Positions 27,429 through 38,606 of a stretch of 64,000 nucleotides of DNA are shown here, piece after piece; positions within the stretch are counted from its first letter, which is position 1, and every line of letters begins with the position of its first letter. Origin of the DNA: an uncultured Scytonema sp. (lineage in GTDB: Bacteria; Cyanobacteriota; Cyanobacteriia; Cyanobacteriales; Nostocaceae); NCBI GenBank assembly GCA_937873135.1, contig CALMVQ010000164.1, positions 39,831-103,830 of the forward strand. Direction: 5' to 3'. The notes under the pieces were generated by a model that searched no databases, was not told the DNA's origin, and worked only from the letters and a program-made list of their open reading frames with translations. Position numbers and translations under genes: made by a program.

Positions 27429-28691
27429 ATGAATCAAATAAAAAATATAAGTCGTCATGAATTATTTTTGCCACTATTAATGTGGTTGTCTAGTCGAGTG
27501 TTAATCTGCATTGCTATGCTGGCAATCGCACCTGTACTTCCATCTCCCTCTCACGTAAGAACTATCACTTACGGCTGGGATGTCTTTTTTGCTTGGGATA
27601 GTAGCTTCTATGAAAAAATTGCGACTTTTGGCTATGATGACTCACTTAACGAAAAGCCATTTTCATCAGTTGTGTTTTTTCCTTTACTTCCTTTATGTAT
27701 CCGAGGCTTAATGACATTCGGCTTACCTTTTCAAGTCGCAGGTACCTTGATCAACAATCTCGCTTTTCTAGGAGCAGCGATCATATTATACGTTTGGATA
27801 AAAGAGCATCATAGTGTAAGTGCAGCACGGTGGACAGTAGCCGTATTTACGTGGTGTCCACTCTCTTTATTCGGTACGGTTATTTATGCTGAAGGACTAT
27901 ATCTTTTATTTAGTACAGCCGCTTTAAAGGCTTTTGATCAACAACAGTATGTATGGACTGCACTTTGGGGTACTCTAGCGACAGCAACACGTCCAACAGG
28001 AATTGCGCTTGTACCTGCGTTTTTACTTGTGGCTGGAATTGAACGTAGAGGGATCAAAGCTTATATTGCTAGTTTAGCCTCTGGTGGTGGTCTGTTTTTA
28101 TTCAGCCTGTATTGCCAGATGAAATTTGGTGATGCTTTGGCATTCCTCCACGCCCAAAAAGCGTGGCGTCCCTCACTCGGGTTTGATTGGCTGCATTGGT
28201 GGAAGATGCTAATGCAAATTGTAGTCGGTACAACCAATTGGAAACATGGCTATATTAAAGACCCTTGGCATCCCCTGCTGTTTGCGATCATAGTTGGGAG
28301 CGGTTACTTATTATGGCGTTTCCGCAAAAAATTGAATGTTGCCAAGATAGTCTATGGCTTTACCTGCTTGGGATTATTCTCATGGTTGTTGGCAGGCGAT
28401 CCTTTGACCAACGTTGTGATGATCTTTGGCGGTATATATTTATTATGGGTTTTACGTGCTGAAATCAGCTTGATTACTTTAGTCTACGGCTTTTGCGGCA
28501 TTGGTATGTTACTCGTATCTGGAAGTACGATTTCCTTAAATCGTTTGGTGTACGGCATCGTGTCTGTGTTGATCGCATTAGGTTTACTGCTTGCCCGTCA
28601 TCCGCGATCAGGACATGCAGTTATAGGCTTGTTCATCATCATACTCGCAAGCTTCTCCATCAGATTTGCTCAAAACCTCTGGGTTGCTTAA
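27429..28691 (+). CDS. PIG-V-like mannosyltransferase family membrane protein, copy 2
   Basis: 420 residues with about eleven predicted helices. FFAWDSSFYEKIA carries the WD pair and is followed by VVFFPLLPLCIR; the GTVIYAEGLYLLFS and ATATRPTGIALVPAFLL segments match bacterial PIG-V-type (GT-C) proteins better than the copy at 24515. In eukaryotes PIG-V adds the second mannose to GPI; bacterial homologues have uncharacterised envelope roles. It starts ten bases after the DUF2079 stop. Last gene of the run. Confidence 0.78.
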   Translation: MNQIKNISRHELFLPLLMWLSSRVLICIAMLAIAPVLPSPSHVRTITYGWDVFFAWDSSFYEKIATFGYDDSLNEKPFSSVVFFPLLPLCIRGLMTFGLPFQVAGTLINNLAFLGAAIILYVWIKEHHSVSAARWTVAVFTWCPLSLFGTVIYAEGLYLLFSTAALKAFDQQQYVWTALWGTLATATRPTGIALVPAFLLVAGIERRGIKAYIASLASGGGLFLFSLYCQMKFGDALAFLHAQKAWRPSLGFDWLHWWKMLMQIVVGTTNWKHGYIKDPWHPLLFAIIVGSGYLLWRFRKKLNVAKIVYGFTCLGLFSWLLAGDPLTNVVMIFGGIYLLWVLRAEISLITLVYGFCGIGMLLVSGSTISLNRLVYGIVSVLIALGLLLARHPRSGHAVIGLFIIILASFSIRFAQNLWVA

Positions 28692-29392
28692 TCATTTATT
28701 AACCGTCCTTGCACCCTCACACCCCTCTACCCTAATCACAACAATTTTGAGAAACTACGAAATATCTACAGAGTACAGACAATTAAAAACTTTGATAGAT
28801 TTCAGTATTTCTACGGTAAATATGCATTCGTTATACTGTTATTAATGGTAGATGCGGATTTAAGGAACAGTCGCAAAACAGCAAAAATCAAGTTCTCAAA
28901 TATCTAATAGCACAATTTTCTACTTATTTTTAGAAGTATAAATGAAGAAAATGATTACCTTTTTACTTCATATAAATTAGTAAAGTTCATCTCAGCGAAA
29001 AACTAAGTACACGTTAATCACAAGAAACTTTGTTAAACTGATTTCCGTCACATAGGTTACTTTCAACAAAAAGCAAGGGATTTCATGTTAAAAAGCTAAC
29101 AATTGTATGAAATATTTCTTTAAAAAAAGCTATAAATATAAATAGTAAGATGAAATTTGTCAACTATGCAAGTAAGACTTTACATGAACAACATCAAATC
29201 TTTAAATTATTTAAGCAAGTAATTTGTCATGTAAACCTGTATCAGCTATGCTATCTTCTAAATTTCTGTTAATCTGTAATTAAATTTTCGAGATTACCAG
29301 AGAATAACTGCGTATCTAATATTTACAAAAACTGTGCTATAAAGTACTGTCATGTCAGTGACTGACAATTCCACGTGTGAAGGAGCCATGAA
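28692..29392. other. Intergenic, 701 AT-rich bases upstream of the deacetylase
   Basis: I see no gene. A perfect short palindrome, GTCAGT-G-ACTGAC (29354-29366), lies 14 bases before the AAGGAG ribosome-binding site of the deacetylase and could be an operator. The rest is low-complexity AT-rich sequence. Confidence 0.4.
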
Positions 29393-30346
29393 GTGGAAAA
29401 CCATAAGTCGTTTGTTTGGTCGCAAGGAACACTAGTTGCGTTATTTGCCTTGGGTGGGAGTTTGGGTCTTGGCTTGATTTTACCTGTAAATCGAAATGCC
29501 TCTGACGCTCAAACCAGACAGGCTATAAATTCAAAAGATACAATCGCTCAAGTAGGAACAGAGCAGCGCATTGAGAAATTAAAGTCAACAATGTTAACTG
29601 CTTGGCAGGAAGAAGCAAAAGCAAAGGGAATCTCATATTCAGTACCCACACGCTTTTTAGGAGCAACTATTGAGCAAGCCAAACTCAGTCCAAAAGAGAA
29701 GGTAGTTGCTCTCACATTTGATGATGGTCCTTGGCTGGATTCAACGGCTAAGATACTAGACATCCTCAAAAAAAATAATATCAAGGGTACATTTTTTGAA
29801 ATTGGGCAGAACATCAAGAGTTATCCAGATTTAACGAAGCGAGTTGTTGCCGAAGGTCACGTTATTGGCAACCATACTTGGCATCACTGGTATCACTACA
29901 TGAATCCCCAGGCCGCTGCCTATGAAATTAATAGCACCACAGACCTGATTTATCAAACCACGGGTGTGAAAACTAATCTATTTCGACCACCCGGTGGGAT
30001 CATGCGTAATGGGGTCGGTGATTATGCTAGAAACAAAAAGTATGCGATCATTATGTGGTCAGCCGATTCTGTAGACTACAGCCGTCCTGCGGTGCCAAGA
30101 TTGATTCGCAATGTCATGCGAGAGGCAAAACCCGGTGGTATTGTACTGATGCATGATGGTGGTGGTAATCGTTCCCACACGGTGGAAGCTTTACCACAAA
30201 TTATCAGTACTTTTAGGAAGCAGGGATATCGTTTTGTCACTATCCCAGAACTTTTAGAACTGCAAGATCAACAGCCGAATATGACAATAGTCAAAACGCC
30301 AATGCTAGATAAAAAGCCAAAGGTAATCACAGCGAAAAAGCAGTAA
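29393..30346 (+). CDS. Polysaccharide deacetylase (NodB-type), membrane-anchored or exported
   Basis: 317 residues from GTG 29393, with AAGGAG seven bases upstream. One hydrophobic segment (residues ~12-32) could be an anchor or signal peptide. The NodB domain spans ~100-290 with all motifs: TFDDGP (108-113, catalytic base and metal Asp), HTWHH (161-165, metal His), RPPGG (198-202), WSADSVDY and LMHDGGG. It should remove acetyl groups from N-acetylglucosamine polymers, most likely peptidoglycan or an exopolysaccharide, outside the plasma membrane. It follows the predicted glycosyltransferase run but has its own long leader. Confidence 0.92.
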   Translation: MENHKSFVWSQGTLVALFALGGSLGLGLILPVNRNASDAQTRQAINSKDTIAQVGTEQRIEKLKSTMLTAWQEEAKAKGISYSVPTRFLGATIEQAKLSPKEKVVALTFDDGPWLDSTAKILDILKKNNIKGTFFEIGQNIKSYPDLTKRVVAEGHVIGNHTWHHWYHYMNPQAAAYEINSTTDLIYQTTGVKTNLFRPPGGIMRNGVGDYARNKKYAIIMWSADSVDYSRPAVPRLIRNVMREAKPGGIVLMHDGGGNRSHTVEALPQIISTFRKQGYRFVTIPELLELQDQQPNMTIVKTPMLDKKPKVITAKKQ

Positions 30347-30561
30347 TAGTAATTAGTTATACTAAAAACTAATATTGAAATTTGTATATTTACCTAAAAA
30401 TAGAGCAACTTCATATCTCAAGAAGTTTCAATTAAAGGCAGTTAGGGTCAAAGAAACCCGGTTTCTTTAATAAATCAGGAGAAGCAGGGGAAGGAAAATC
30501 GGTTCTTGACCCTCTATCTTATCTCTATCAGCTATTCCATGACGAAAACGTATAACAGATT

Positions 30562-30632
30562 CGTGAAATCTTCCGAACAGAATACTCTGTCCGGAAGACT
30601 TCACGTTATGAGGCGGTTTTAATGTTTTTTCG
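30562..30632 (+). terminator. Strong hairpin and T runs after the deacetylase
   Basis: CGTGAA (30562-30567) pairs with TTCACG (30600-30605), and TCTTCCG (30569-30575) pairs with CGGAAGA (30592-30598), with further pairing inside. T-rich tracts follow at 30616-30630. The genes on either side converge. The wider spacer 30347-30669 also has AAAGAAAC/GTTTCTTT near 30450 and no gene. Confidence 0.7.
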
Positions 30633-30669
30633 CTACCTTTCCAACTTTAGTAACTGCCTCATCATGCTC

Positions 30670-33600
30670 TCAAGTTGTGGTTTGAGCGTGAGTGACTTTG
30701 TCTAATGGTTGTCCATTTTTGTCCGCGTTTATCCCCACCACTGCGTTGGTGAACCAGTCCTTTTGGGAGTCGTCTTGAGGGGCGGCTTCTGGACTTTGGG
30801 CTTCAGAAGGTGGAACCAATTGCCAGAACTTCGGTAAAAAGTCTTGCCAGTGTTGCAGAATCTTCTTCGCCTTTTCTGAACCAGTTCGTTCTGCATGAGA
30901 TCGGATTAACTCTTGCAGTTGCTTCTCGCCAGCTTCTGTAATCACTCGCTGGAGTTTGACAATTTCCCGGTTAACTAATTCAGGGAAACAACCTTCTTCA
31001 TCCAAGAAGTATGCCAGTCCACCTGTCATCCCAGCACCTACGTTGCGTCCTACTTTGCCAAGAACAACGATCGCACCACCAGTCATATACTCGCAGCAGT
31101 GATCCCCTGCCCCCTCAATCACTGCTGTGCCTTTGGAGTTACGCACGGCAAAGCGTTCTCCAGCTAAACCATTAGCAAATAGGACGCCTCCAGTGGCACC
31201 GTAGAGGCAGGTATTGCCAACGATGACATTTTGTGCAGAGTCATAAGTAGCATCAGCAGGCGGCTTGATCACGATTTCACCACCGTTCATCCCCTTACCT
31301 ACGTAGTCGTTTGCTTCTCCTGACAACGTCAAAATCATTCCCGAGAGATTAAAGGCACCAAAGCTTTGTCCAGCACTACCTTGAAAGTTGAGATTGATTT
31401 GCCCTTCAAAGCCTTTGTCGCCATATTGAGAAGCAATCGCTCCTGCTAACCTTGTACCCACTGTCCTGTCAGTATTGACAATCTTTAATGTCTTGGTAAC
31501 AGTAGACTGCTCTTGAATAGCAGCTTGAATATCGGGATCAGCGAGCAATTGATCATCTACAACTACGCCGTTGCTGTGAACTTCCTCGTGTTCTAACCAA
31601 CTGCGGTTAGTGATAGTATCCGGTAAGTCACGCAAACAGTTCAAGTTCAGCGCCCGTGTCTTGGTAAGATGCACGTTTTCGCGCACTTTTAACAAATCGG
31701 CACGTCCAATGACTTCCTTTAACTCACGGTAGCCGAGGCGTGCCAGGAGACTGCGAACTTCTTCGGCAATAAAGTAAAAGAAGTTGACGACGTTTTCTGG
31801 CATTCCCGTAAACCTCCGCCTCAGTTCTTCTTTCTGAGAAGCAACACCAACAGGGCAGTTATTAGTGTGGCAAATCCGTGCCATGATACAGCCTTCAGCA
31901 ATCATCGCGATGGAGCCAAAACCAAATTCTTCCGCACCCATTAATGCGCCCATTACCACATCCCAACCACTTTTTAAACCTCCATCTACACGTAAAGTCA
32001 CGCGATCACGTAGCCCATTGTCCATCAACACACGATGTACTTCACTCAAACCGAGTTCCCACGGTGAACCAGCGTGTTTTATAGAACTAAGTGGTGAAGC
32101 TCCGGTACCCCCATCGTGACCGGAAATTTGGATGATATCAGCGTTTGCCTTTGCCACACCTGCGGCAATGGTACCGATCCCGACTTCTGCAACCAGCTTC
32201 ACCGACACTTGTGCTTTCGGATTAATTTGGTGTAAATCGAAGATGAGTTGCGCTAAATCTTCGATTGAATAAATGTCATGGTGCGGCGGTGGCGAAATCA
32301 GGGTAACACCAGGCTTGGATCGGCGTAATGTGGCAATGTAAGGACTAACCTTTTTCCCTGGAAGTTGCCCACCTTCTCCAGGTTTTGCACCTTGAGCAAT
32401 TTTGATTTCGATTTGTTTGGCACTCATCAAATATTCTGGCGTAACACCAAAGCGTCCTGATGCGACTTGCTTGATAGCGCTGCTGGCAGTATCGCCGTTT
32501 CGCAATCCTTTTAAATGCGGTAGTGTTGACGAGTTTGCGGAGTTGTCCACATCATCCAAGACTTTGTAACGCACGGGATCTTCACCACCTTCGCCAGAGT
32601 TAGACTTACCGCCAATGCGGTTCATGGCGATCGCCAGAGTTTCATGAGCTTCGCGCGACAAAGCCCCTAAAGACATTCCTCCGGTACAGAAGCGCTTGAC
32701 AATCGCACTTACCGATTCCACTTCTGCAATTGGAATCGGCGATCGCTCTATTTGAAAGTCTAACAAGTCGCGCAAAGCTGTGATTGGTCTATTTTGCAGG
32801 TATTTTTGATAAACTTCGTAGTGGTCGTATCCGTTTTCTGTTTGCTGATTGCTTTGTACTGCCTTGTGTAAAGCTTTTGCCAGTTCCGGGCTGTTCATGT
32901 GATACTCACCACCAGGACGGTAGTTGACAAAGCCAAGGTTTTCTAGCTTTTTCTTCGTTAGTTCTGGGAAAGCTTTGCAGTGGAAAGAAAGCACTTCATC
33001 CGCCAGTTCCTTAACACTCAAGCCTCCTATGCGGGAAATCGTACCCCGGAATCCCAGTTCTAACAAATCCCCACCAATACCGATCGCTTCAAATATTTGT
33101 GCGCCTTGATAGCTTGATACCAGAGAAATTCCCATTTTCGAGAGAATTTTCAGCAATCCTCCTTCAACTGCTTGGCGATAGTTTTTCAACGCTTGCTCTA
33201 AGCTGATGGCAGAAATTTTACCACGCTCCATAAATTGTTGCGTTTTTGGGTCTAACCACCAATCGCGCACGGTATCCAAAGCCATATATGGGCAAATTGC
33301 AGCAGCACCGTAACCGATGAGACAAGCAAAATGGTGAGTACTCCAGCACTGGGCAGTATTCACCACTAAGGATGCTTTCATTCGCAATCCCTTCTTGATG
33401 AGGTAATGATGTACCGCACCCACTGCTAACAGAGGGGGAATGTAGGTGTATTCAGTATTGATCCCCACCTCAAGCCCTGAAGACTGAATGCGATCGCTCA
33501 ATATGATAATCTTTGCTCCTGCCCGTACTGCTTCAGCTGCTTGTACCTGCAAAGACTGAACTGCAGCCTTCAATCCTTCAGAACCAGTTGCAATTTCAAA

Positions 33601-35439
33601 CAGAGTTGACAACTCAGATGTGGCAAACTCCGACTGCTTTATCGCCTGCAAATCTGTACCACTGAGTACTGGCGATGCTAACTTTAATCTCCGGGCATAT
33701 TCCGGCTTTGGCTGTAGTAAATTACCTCGCTCACCCAATTCTACTTTCAAGGACATCACCAAGCTTTCCCGTAAGGGATCAATCGCTGGGTTTGTCACTT
33801 GAGCGAAGCGCTGTTTGAAATAGTCATAAAGCAAGTGAGGTTTTCCTGACAGCACTGCTAAAGGAATATCATCTCCCATGCAGAACGTTGGTTCCTTGCC
33901 ATCCATTGCCATTGGTTGAATCACCATGTCCACATCTTCTGTGGTATATCCAAAAGCAAATTGATTGCTGAGCAACTTTTGTCTATCAGCAGGGGTGGGG
34001 AGTGATTCTTTTCCATTCTCTGTTGCCCATTTCCCACTCCCCAATTCTTGGCGGTGCTGTCGCAACCATTCTCCATATGGTTGGCTTTTGGCAGTGCGCT
34101 GCTTTATTTCCCAGTTTTTGAGGACTTCTTGTGTGTTTAAATCTACAGCAATCATTTGCCCTGGACCAAGCCTGCCTTTCTCCATGACGTCAGCTTCGGG
34201 AAACTCTACAACACCAGCTTCCGAAGCGACGACAATGTAGTCATCCTTAGTAATAACGTAGCGTGCTGGTCTTAAACCATTACGATCTAAGGTCGCACCG
34301 ACTTTCTGTCCATCACTAAACACTAAAAGTGCTGGTCCATCCCACGCTTCTTGCAGACCACTATAATATTCGTAAAAATCTATGATTTCCGGGTGATTAT
34401 ACAACTCTGGTTGATTTTGGTAAGCCTCTGGAACCATAATCATCAAAGCTTCCAACGGGCTACGTCCAGAGCGTACCATTAACTCTAGCACGTTGTCTAA
34501 AGTCGCTGAGTCACTATTATCAACGTGGACAAAAGGTTTAAGTTCATCAATGCGCTCTCCCCAGACTGGATGCGTTAAACTTGCTTCTCGTGCCATCATC
34601 CAGTTAATATTACCTAACAGCGTGTTTATTTCGCCGTTGTGACCCAAAAGTCGCATTGGCTGAGCCAGCGGCCATTTCGGCATGGTGTTGGTACTAAAGC
34701 GGCGGTGATAGACAGCAAAAGCACTCTTATAAAGCGGATTTTTTAAATCGTGATAAAAATCTCCCAACACTGCTGAACGCACCATGCCTTTGTAAACAAT
34801 TGTGCGGTTAGAAAACGAGCAGATGTATAATTCTTCGGAATTGGGAATCGCTTTATTAATTCTGCGGCGGGTAATGTAGAGTATTCGTTCGAGTTCATCA
34901 CCGCTTTTCTCATCTGAGGCGACAAAAATTTGTTCAATCTGGGGTTGATTTTCTCGCGCTTGTACCCCTAGTATGTGCGGCTGTACTGGTACTACTCGCC
35001 AGCCCAGTACAGTGAGATTCTCCTCAGCCGTGATTTGTTCAACTGTTGCTTTCGCTTTGTTTGCTGCTTCTCCATCCTGTGGTAAGAATATCATTCCCAC
35101 AGCAATGTTTTTGTTCCTTGGGAGTGGTGTCCCAGCAAGAGCAAAGTCTTGTTGAAATAATTCCCAAGGAATTGCAGTCAAGATTCCCGCGCCATCACCT
35201 GAGTCTTGATCGGCACTACAACCACCGCGATGTTCCAAGCAGGTTAATGCAGCTAATGCCTTGACTACAACTTCACGATCCGCATAATTCTGACGGTGGG
35301 CAATAAAACCTACACCACAAGCGTCTCGTTCCTCCACTAACCACCTTTGCCCTTGATAGCCACTATCCGACAAGTTTTCTGAAACTGACTTTGTTTGTTG
35401 TTGATGCATTCCTTCGTTGTTCATATATCCCTGATTCAA
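30670..35439 (-). CDS. gltB: Glutamate synthase large subunit (GOGAT, probably ferredoxin-dependent GltB/GlsF)
   Basis: 1589 residues, slightly longer than the ~1530-1560 usual in cyanobacteria. The N-terminal glutaminase begins at C41 ([12 protein letters not shown]) after a 40-residue propeptide. The FMN/synthase domain holds [31 protein letters not shown] and [14 protein letters not shown]; the 3Fe-4S cluster is CHTNNCPVG; the C-terminal Gly-rich helix domain has [11 protein letters not shown]. It makes two glutamates from glutamine and 2-oxoglutarate in ammonium assimilation. No small subunit gene is adjacent, which favours the ferredoxin type. Residues ~464-484 ([18 protein letters not shown]) look like an in-frame heptamer-repeat insertion. 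Confidence 0.93.
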   Translation of the reverse strand: MNQGYMNNEGMHQQQTKSVSENLSDSGYQGQRWLVEERDACGVGFIAHRQNYADREVVVKALAALTCLEHRGGCSADQDSGDGAGILTAIPWELFQQDFALAGTPLPRNKNIAVGMIFLPQDGEAANKAKATVEQITAEENLTVLGWRVVPVQPHILGVQARENQPQIEQIFVASDEKSGDELERILYITRRRINKAIPNSEELYICSFSNRTIVYKGMVRSAVLGDFYHDLKNPLYKSAFAVYHRRFSTNTMPKWPLAQPMRLLGHNGEINTLLGNINWMMAREASLTHPVWGERIDELKPFVHVDNSDSATLDNVLELMVRSGRSPLEALMIMVPEAYQNQPELYNHPEIIDFYEYYSGLQEAWDGPALLVFSDGQKVGATLDRNGLRPARYVITKDDYIVVASEAGVVEFPEADVMEKGRLGPGQMIAVDLNTQEVLKNWEIKQRTAKSQPYGEWLRQHRQELGSGKWATENGKESLPTPADRQKLLSNQFAFGYTTEDVDMVIQPMAMDGKEPTFCMGDDIPLAVLSGKPHLLYDYFKQRFAQVTNPAIDPLRESLVMSLKVELGERGNLLQPKPEYARRLKLASPVLSGTDLQAIKQSEFATSELSTLFEIATGSEGLKAAVQSLQVQAAEAVRAGAKIIILSDRIQSSGLEVGINTEYTYIPPLLAVGAVHHYLIKKGLRMKASLVVNTAQCWSTHHFACLIGYGAAAICPYMALDTVRDWWLDPKTQQFMERGKISAISLEQALKNYRQAVEGGLLKILSKMGISLVSSYQGAQIFEAIGIGGDLLELGFRGTISRIGGLSVKELADEVLSFHCKAFPELTKKKLENLGFVNYRPGGEYHMNSPELAKALHKAVQSNQQTENGYDHYEVYQKYLQNRPITALRDLLDFQIERSPIPIAEVESVSAIVKRFCTGGMSLGALSREAHETLAIAMNRIGGKSNSGEGGEDPVRYKVLDDVDNSANSSTLPHLKGLRNGDTASSAIKQVASGRFGVTPEYLMSAKQIEIKIAQGAKPGEGGQLPGKKVSPYIATLRRSKPGVTLISPPPHHDIYSIEDLAQLIFDLHQINPKAQVSVKLVAEVGIGTIAAGVAKANADIIQISGHDGGTGASPLSSIKHAGSPWELGLSEVHRVLMDNGLRDRVTLRVDGGLKSGWDVVMGALMGAEEFGFGSIAMIAEGCIMARICHTNNCPVGVASQKEELRRRFTGMPENVVNFFYFIAEEVRSLLARLGYRELKEVIGRADLLKVRENVHLTKTRALNLNCLRDLPDTITNRSWLEHEEVHSNGVVVDDQLLADPDIQAAIQEQSTVTKTLKIVNTDRTVGTRLAGAIASQYGDKGFEGQINLNFQGSAGQSFGAFNLSGMILTLSGEANDYVGKGMNGGEIVIKPPADATYDSAQNVIVGNTCLYGATGGVLFANGLAGERFAVRNSKGTAVIEGAGDHCCEYMTGGAIVVLGKVGRNVGAGMTGGLAYFLDEEGCFPELVNREIVKLQRVITEAGEKQLQELIRSHAERTGSEKAKKILQHWQDFLPKFWQLVPPSEAQSPEAAPQDDSQKDWFTNAVVGINADKNGQPLDKVTHAQTTT

Positions 35440-36411
35440 GTGATGATTTTTGTAACTACTTGTAAGCAGAATTTCCTAATGCCGAATTTTTGAGAAAAAA
35501 AATTTTAACTTAGGTTTTTTTGTTCTTCCCATGTTAAAATTGTCCGGGGAATTTTATCCTCTGCTGGGTTAAGAAAAGTCCTGAGTCCTGAGTCCTGAGT
35601 CCTGAGTGTAAGAAAGAATAGTAAAAAGTTACTCCTTTGTCTTTTTCCTGCTCAGGACTCAGGACTCAGACCTCAGTACTGATTAGGGCGCTTGTTTCTA
35701 CACAAAGAATCGTTCTCAGGCAGAGACAGCTAATGCCTCCGAAGCAAAAAAACTTGTGCCTTCAGGCTTAAATACTTTTATTGCTGGAATTGTCCTGATT
35801 TAGCGATAAAATCAGAGTATTACAATATCTACCCATTTGACAATTCCTATAATCTACTATTCTAACTTGCTCTACAGACTTTTACTGAGCGTTTGTTGTC
35901 AGTTTTTTGGCGATCAGCTAAACCTTACTTAAGTAGCAACTTTTGGCTTGGGATAAAAGACCTGAATACAACTTTGCTAACCAAAAATAACGTCCTAGTC
36001 TGATTTACGCACTGTACTAGGTAACACGCTTAGTGGTAACAGTAATTATCAAAAATTTTCTAATAAGTTCCACAAGTGACAAAATCCCACATATACATTA
36101 TCACGTTTTCTGCCAAATCATATGTCATTGTTCTTTGACATAGCTTACATATTAGGTAGCCCCGATGAAATAAATACGACTTCGGATCAAGGCTATTGTT
36201 TGTTCGGGTGCGTTCATCTTTTTTCCCAAAAAAGTGAGGACACAGGAGATAGGAGTCCGAAAAATTTTCTATAGTAAGCGTTTAAAAACTTTGGGATCAA
36301 GCAGTCAAATTTAATCGTCGTATGTCATGACAATTTTTCTTTTGGAAACTCTGTCGTTAGGCATAAGGGTGAAGACTGTCTGTTAACTCCCAATTACTGA
36401 ACGCGATACTT
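35440..36411. other. Intergenic, 972 bases upstream of gltB
   Basis: Divergent promoter region of gltB and the glycosidase-like gene. It contains the heptamer array 35577-35607 with its inverted counterpart 35651-35669. Otherwise I see no gene and no clear RNA structure. Confidence 0.45.
35577..35669. repeat. Heptamer array AGTCCTG with inverted copy (STRR, long hairpin)
   Basis: Four in-phase AGTCCTG units at 35577-35607 face CTCAGGACTCAGGACTCAG at 35651-35669, the exact complement over 19 bp. Transcribed, this would form a long stem with a ~45-base loop. Heptanucleotide repeats of this kind are known as STRR in filamentous cyanobacteria. Confidence 0.85.
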
Positions 36412-38295
36412 ATGGTAAAAAAATACCCCAGCAGGCTCTTCAAGATTTTGCTACCCCCATTACTCTTTATAGTTATAAGCTTAGCAGTTACCTCATTTCC
36501 CGCAATAGGTAACGAGCCGCAGGGAGTAAACAAAATATCTGGTGCGGTCTCCTATGGTAATCAAATTTCTCTAAATGGTCATACATTCCCTGGTGCTTGG
36601 GCACAGAAACGTGAAAATAACTCTTTAAGTACTTTTCTCAGTGATGGGGCTCTCAGGCAATTTATCGGGGTAGATTTATTGAACACGAACAATCCACTCA
36701 CACAACCGATACAGTGGTTTTCATCACTCTCGAAACCAGTCGTATTACCTAGCATGCAACTAGGCGGTTATCGCTATCTAGATCTGACTGATTTTGTGAA
36801 AACGCGGAGATGGCAGATACAAGCTGATGGTAAAAGTTTAGTAATTTCTACACAAAGAGCGCAAATCACAGATATTCAACAAACTTTTCTTCCTAAGGGT
36901 GATCACCTGAAGGTTAATGTAAATTTGACTAGCCCAGCGCCTTGGCAAATAACACAAGGGTTACCAGTAAAAAAAACTCAACCCCCAGATCCCTCTCCAT
37001 CAAATACAGAATGGACAATAACCCTTGATAGCATCGCCGATCCAGTTTTGGTTGAACGTTATACTCCTCGTTTAGAACAACAGGAACCTGCAATTCCAAA
37101 CCGCGAACCATTAATCAAACTTGTAGAGGTAGTTAATAATCAAACTAACATTCATCTCAGTGTTCCATTTGGTCAATCTCCCCTCGTTAGTACTTTAGCC
37201 GATCCCTATCGCCTCATAATCGATGTTCGACCGAATGCCTTGGTACCCAGAGATATTACTTGGGCACCAGGATTGCGTTGGCGACAACAGCTGATGAATT
37301 TAGATCAAGCAAGTTTTCCAGTTGTTTGGTTAGAAATTGATTCCCATGCCGGAATAAAACTGAAACCGATTTTGGCGAATTCCGACACCCTTGTAGGCAC
37401 TGCCCCTTTGATTCAAACTGCACAACAATACTTAGCGGTAGCAGCAATTAATGGTGGTTTTTTTAATCGCAACAATCGCTTACCTTTGGGAGCAATTCGG
37501 GACTCTGTGTGGTTATCAAGTCCAATTTTGAACCGGGGGGCGATCGCTTGGAATGATTCCGGGCAGTTTTACATTAATCGTCTCACCCTGCAAGAAACTT
37601 TAATTGAGACAAATAATAACGTGCAATTGCCGCTTTCAACTCTCAATAGTGGCTACATTCAGAGTGGCATTGCTCGTTACACTCCTGTGTGGGGAAAGAC
37701 TTATACCCCTTTAAGCGATAACGAAATTATCCTTATTGTCCAGAAAAATCAAGTGAGCGATCGCATATCAGGAGGCAAAGCAGGTCAAACTGCCATTTCC
37801 ATTCCTCAAGATGGTTACTTGTTAACACTACGCGGTAAAGCTGTCAATAGAGCCTCGGAGTTACCTGTTAACTCTTTTGTCCGCACCGTCAGTTCCACTA
37901 GCCCCACAGATTTTAGCAATTATCCCCATATATTGGGAGCAGGACCGCTCCTACTGCAAAATCGCTCTTTTGTCCTTAACGCGAAAAGTGAACAATTTAG
38001 CAATGCCTTTATTGCCGAAAAAGCTATTCGTAGCGGCATATGCACAAATTCAGCCGGAAACTTGATGATTGCTACGGTGCATAATCGTGCTGGCGGGCAA
38101 GGACCAACCTTAGCAGAACACGCCCAAGTAATGAAGCTTTTGGGATGTGTGGATGCCCTGAATTTGGACGGTGGTAGTTCTACGAGTCTTTACCTTGGAG
38201 GGCAATTGCTTGATCGTTCTCCCAGTACTGCTGCCCGCGTCCATAACGGAATTGGCGTTTTCTTACCTGATAGCGGAGTCATTTTTCACCAGTAA
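36412..38295 (+). CDS. Exported phosphodiester glycosidase (NAGPA-domain) family protein
   Basis: 627 residues. A basic N-terminus and long hydrophobic core (ILLPPLLFIVISLAV) form a signal peptide or anchor. Residues ~230-275 resemble an AMIN-like beta module (LVSTLADPYRLIIDVRP). The NAGPA domain covers ~325-622: AINGGFFNRNNRLPLGAI, NRGAIAWND, and the terminal ALNLDGGSSTSLYLGG with conserved Asp, Gly and Ser. In animals the domain uncovers mannose-6-phosphate; bacterial members are exported enzymes thought to act on envelope or exopolysaccharide phosphodiesters. Substrate unknown. ATG 36412 has no obvious ribosome-binding site. Confidence 0.82.
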   Translation: MVKKYPSRLFKILLPPLLFIVISLAVTSFPAIGNEPQGVNKISGAVSYGNQISLNGHTFPGAWAQKRENNSLSTFLSDGALRQFIGVDLLNTNNPLTQPIQWFSSLSKPVVLPSMQLGGYRYLDLTDFVKTRRWQIQADGKSLVISTQRAQITDIQQTFLPKGDHLKVNVNLTSPAPWQITQGLPVKKTQPPDPSPSNTEWTITLDSIADPVLVERYTPRLEQQEPAIPNREPLIKLVEVVNNQTNIHLSVPFGQSPLVSTLADPYRLIIDVRPNALVPRDITWAPGLRWRQQLMNLDQASFPVVWLEIDSHAGIKLKPILANSDTLVGTAPLIQTAQQYLAVAAINGGFFNRNNRLPLGAIRDSVWLSSPILNRGAIAWNDSGQFYINRLTLQETLIETNNNVQLPLSTLNSGYIQSGIARYTPVWGKTYTPLSDNEIILIVQKNQVSDRISGGKAGQTAISIPQDGYLLTLRGKAVNRASELPVNSFVRTVSSTSPTDFSNYPHILGAGPLLLQNRSFVLNAKSEQFSNAFIAEKAIRSGICTNSAGNLMIATVHNRAGGQGPTLAEHAQVMKLLGCVDALNLDGGSSTSLYLGGQLLDRSPSTAARVHNGIGVFLPDSGVIFHQ

Positions 38296-38606
38296 AAATA
38301 CACTACTAACTAACAATTGACTATTGACCAATAACTTTAAAGTTTAGTGTAAGTTGTCTGATTGCTTGATGAAGACTTTGTGTAGATCTGCATTTTTAGC
38401 AGTTACAGATTACACCGTAGGATTTGATGAATGTTATGTTGGGCAGAGGTGGTAAGAATTGCTAATTTTCACGGTTGCAACATCGCACCAGATCTTTCTA
38501 TCAATGGATAAGAGTACTGATAGAAGTCGCGTTGCCGGGTTTCCCGAAGAATGCGAACTTTAATGAGTTTCTTCTGTACAAAATCATGTACCAAAACGAG
38601 GTAACT
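38296..38606. other. Intergenic, heptamer patch after the glycosidase gene
   Basis: Bases 38305-38332 read as heptamers ACTAACT, AACAATT, GACTATT, GACCAAT. A TTG-initiated frame could extend the following gene back to 38475, but the added residues match nothing in the cupin family. No other gene is seen. Confidence 0.45.

Noticed and set aside
35451..35465. NtcA-like GTA-N8-TAA near the gltB start
   Set aside because: One base off consensus and only about 12 bases from the start codon, too close for NtcA activation.
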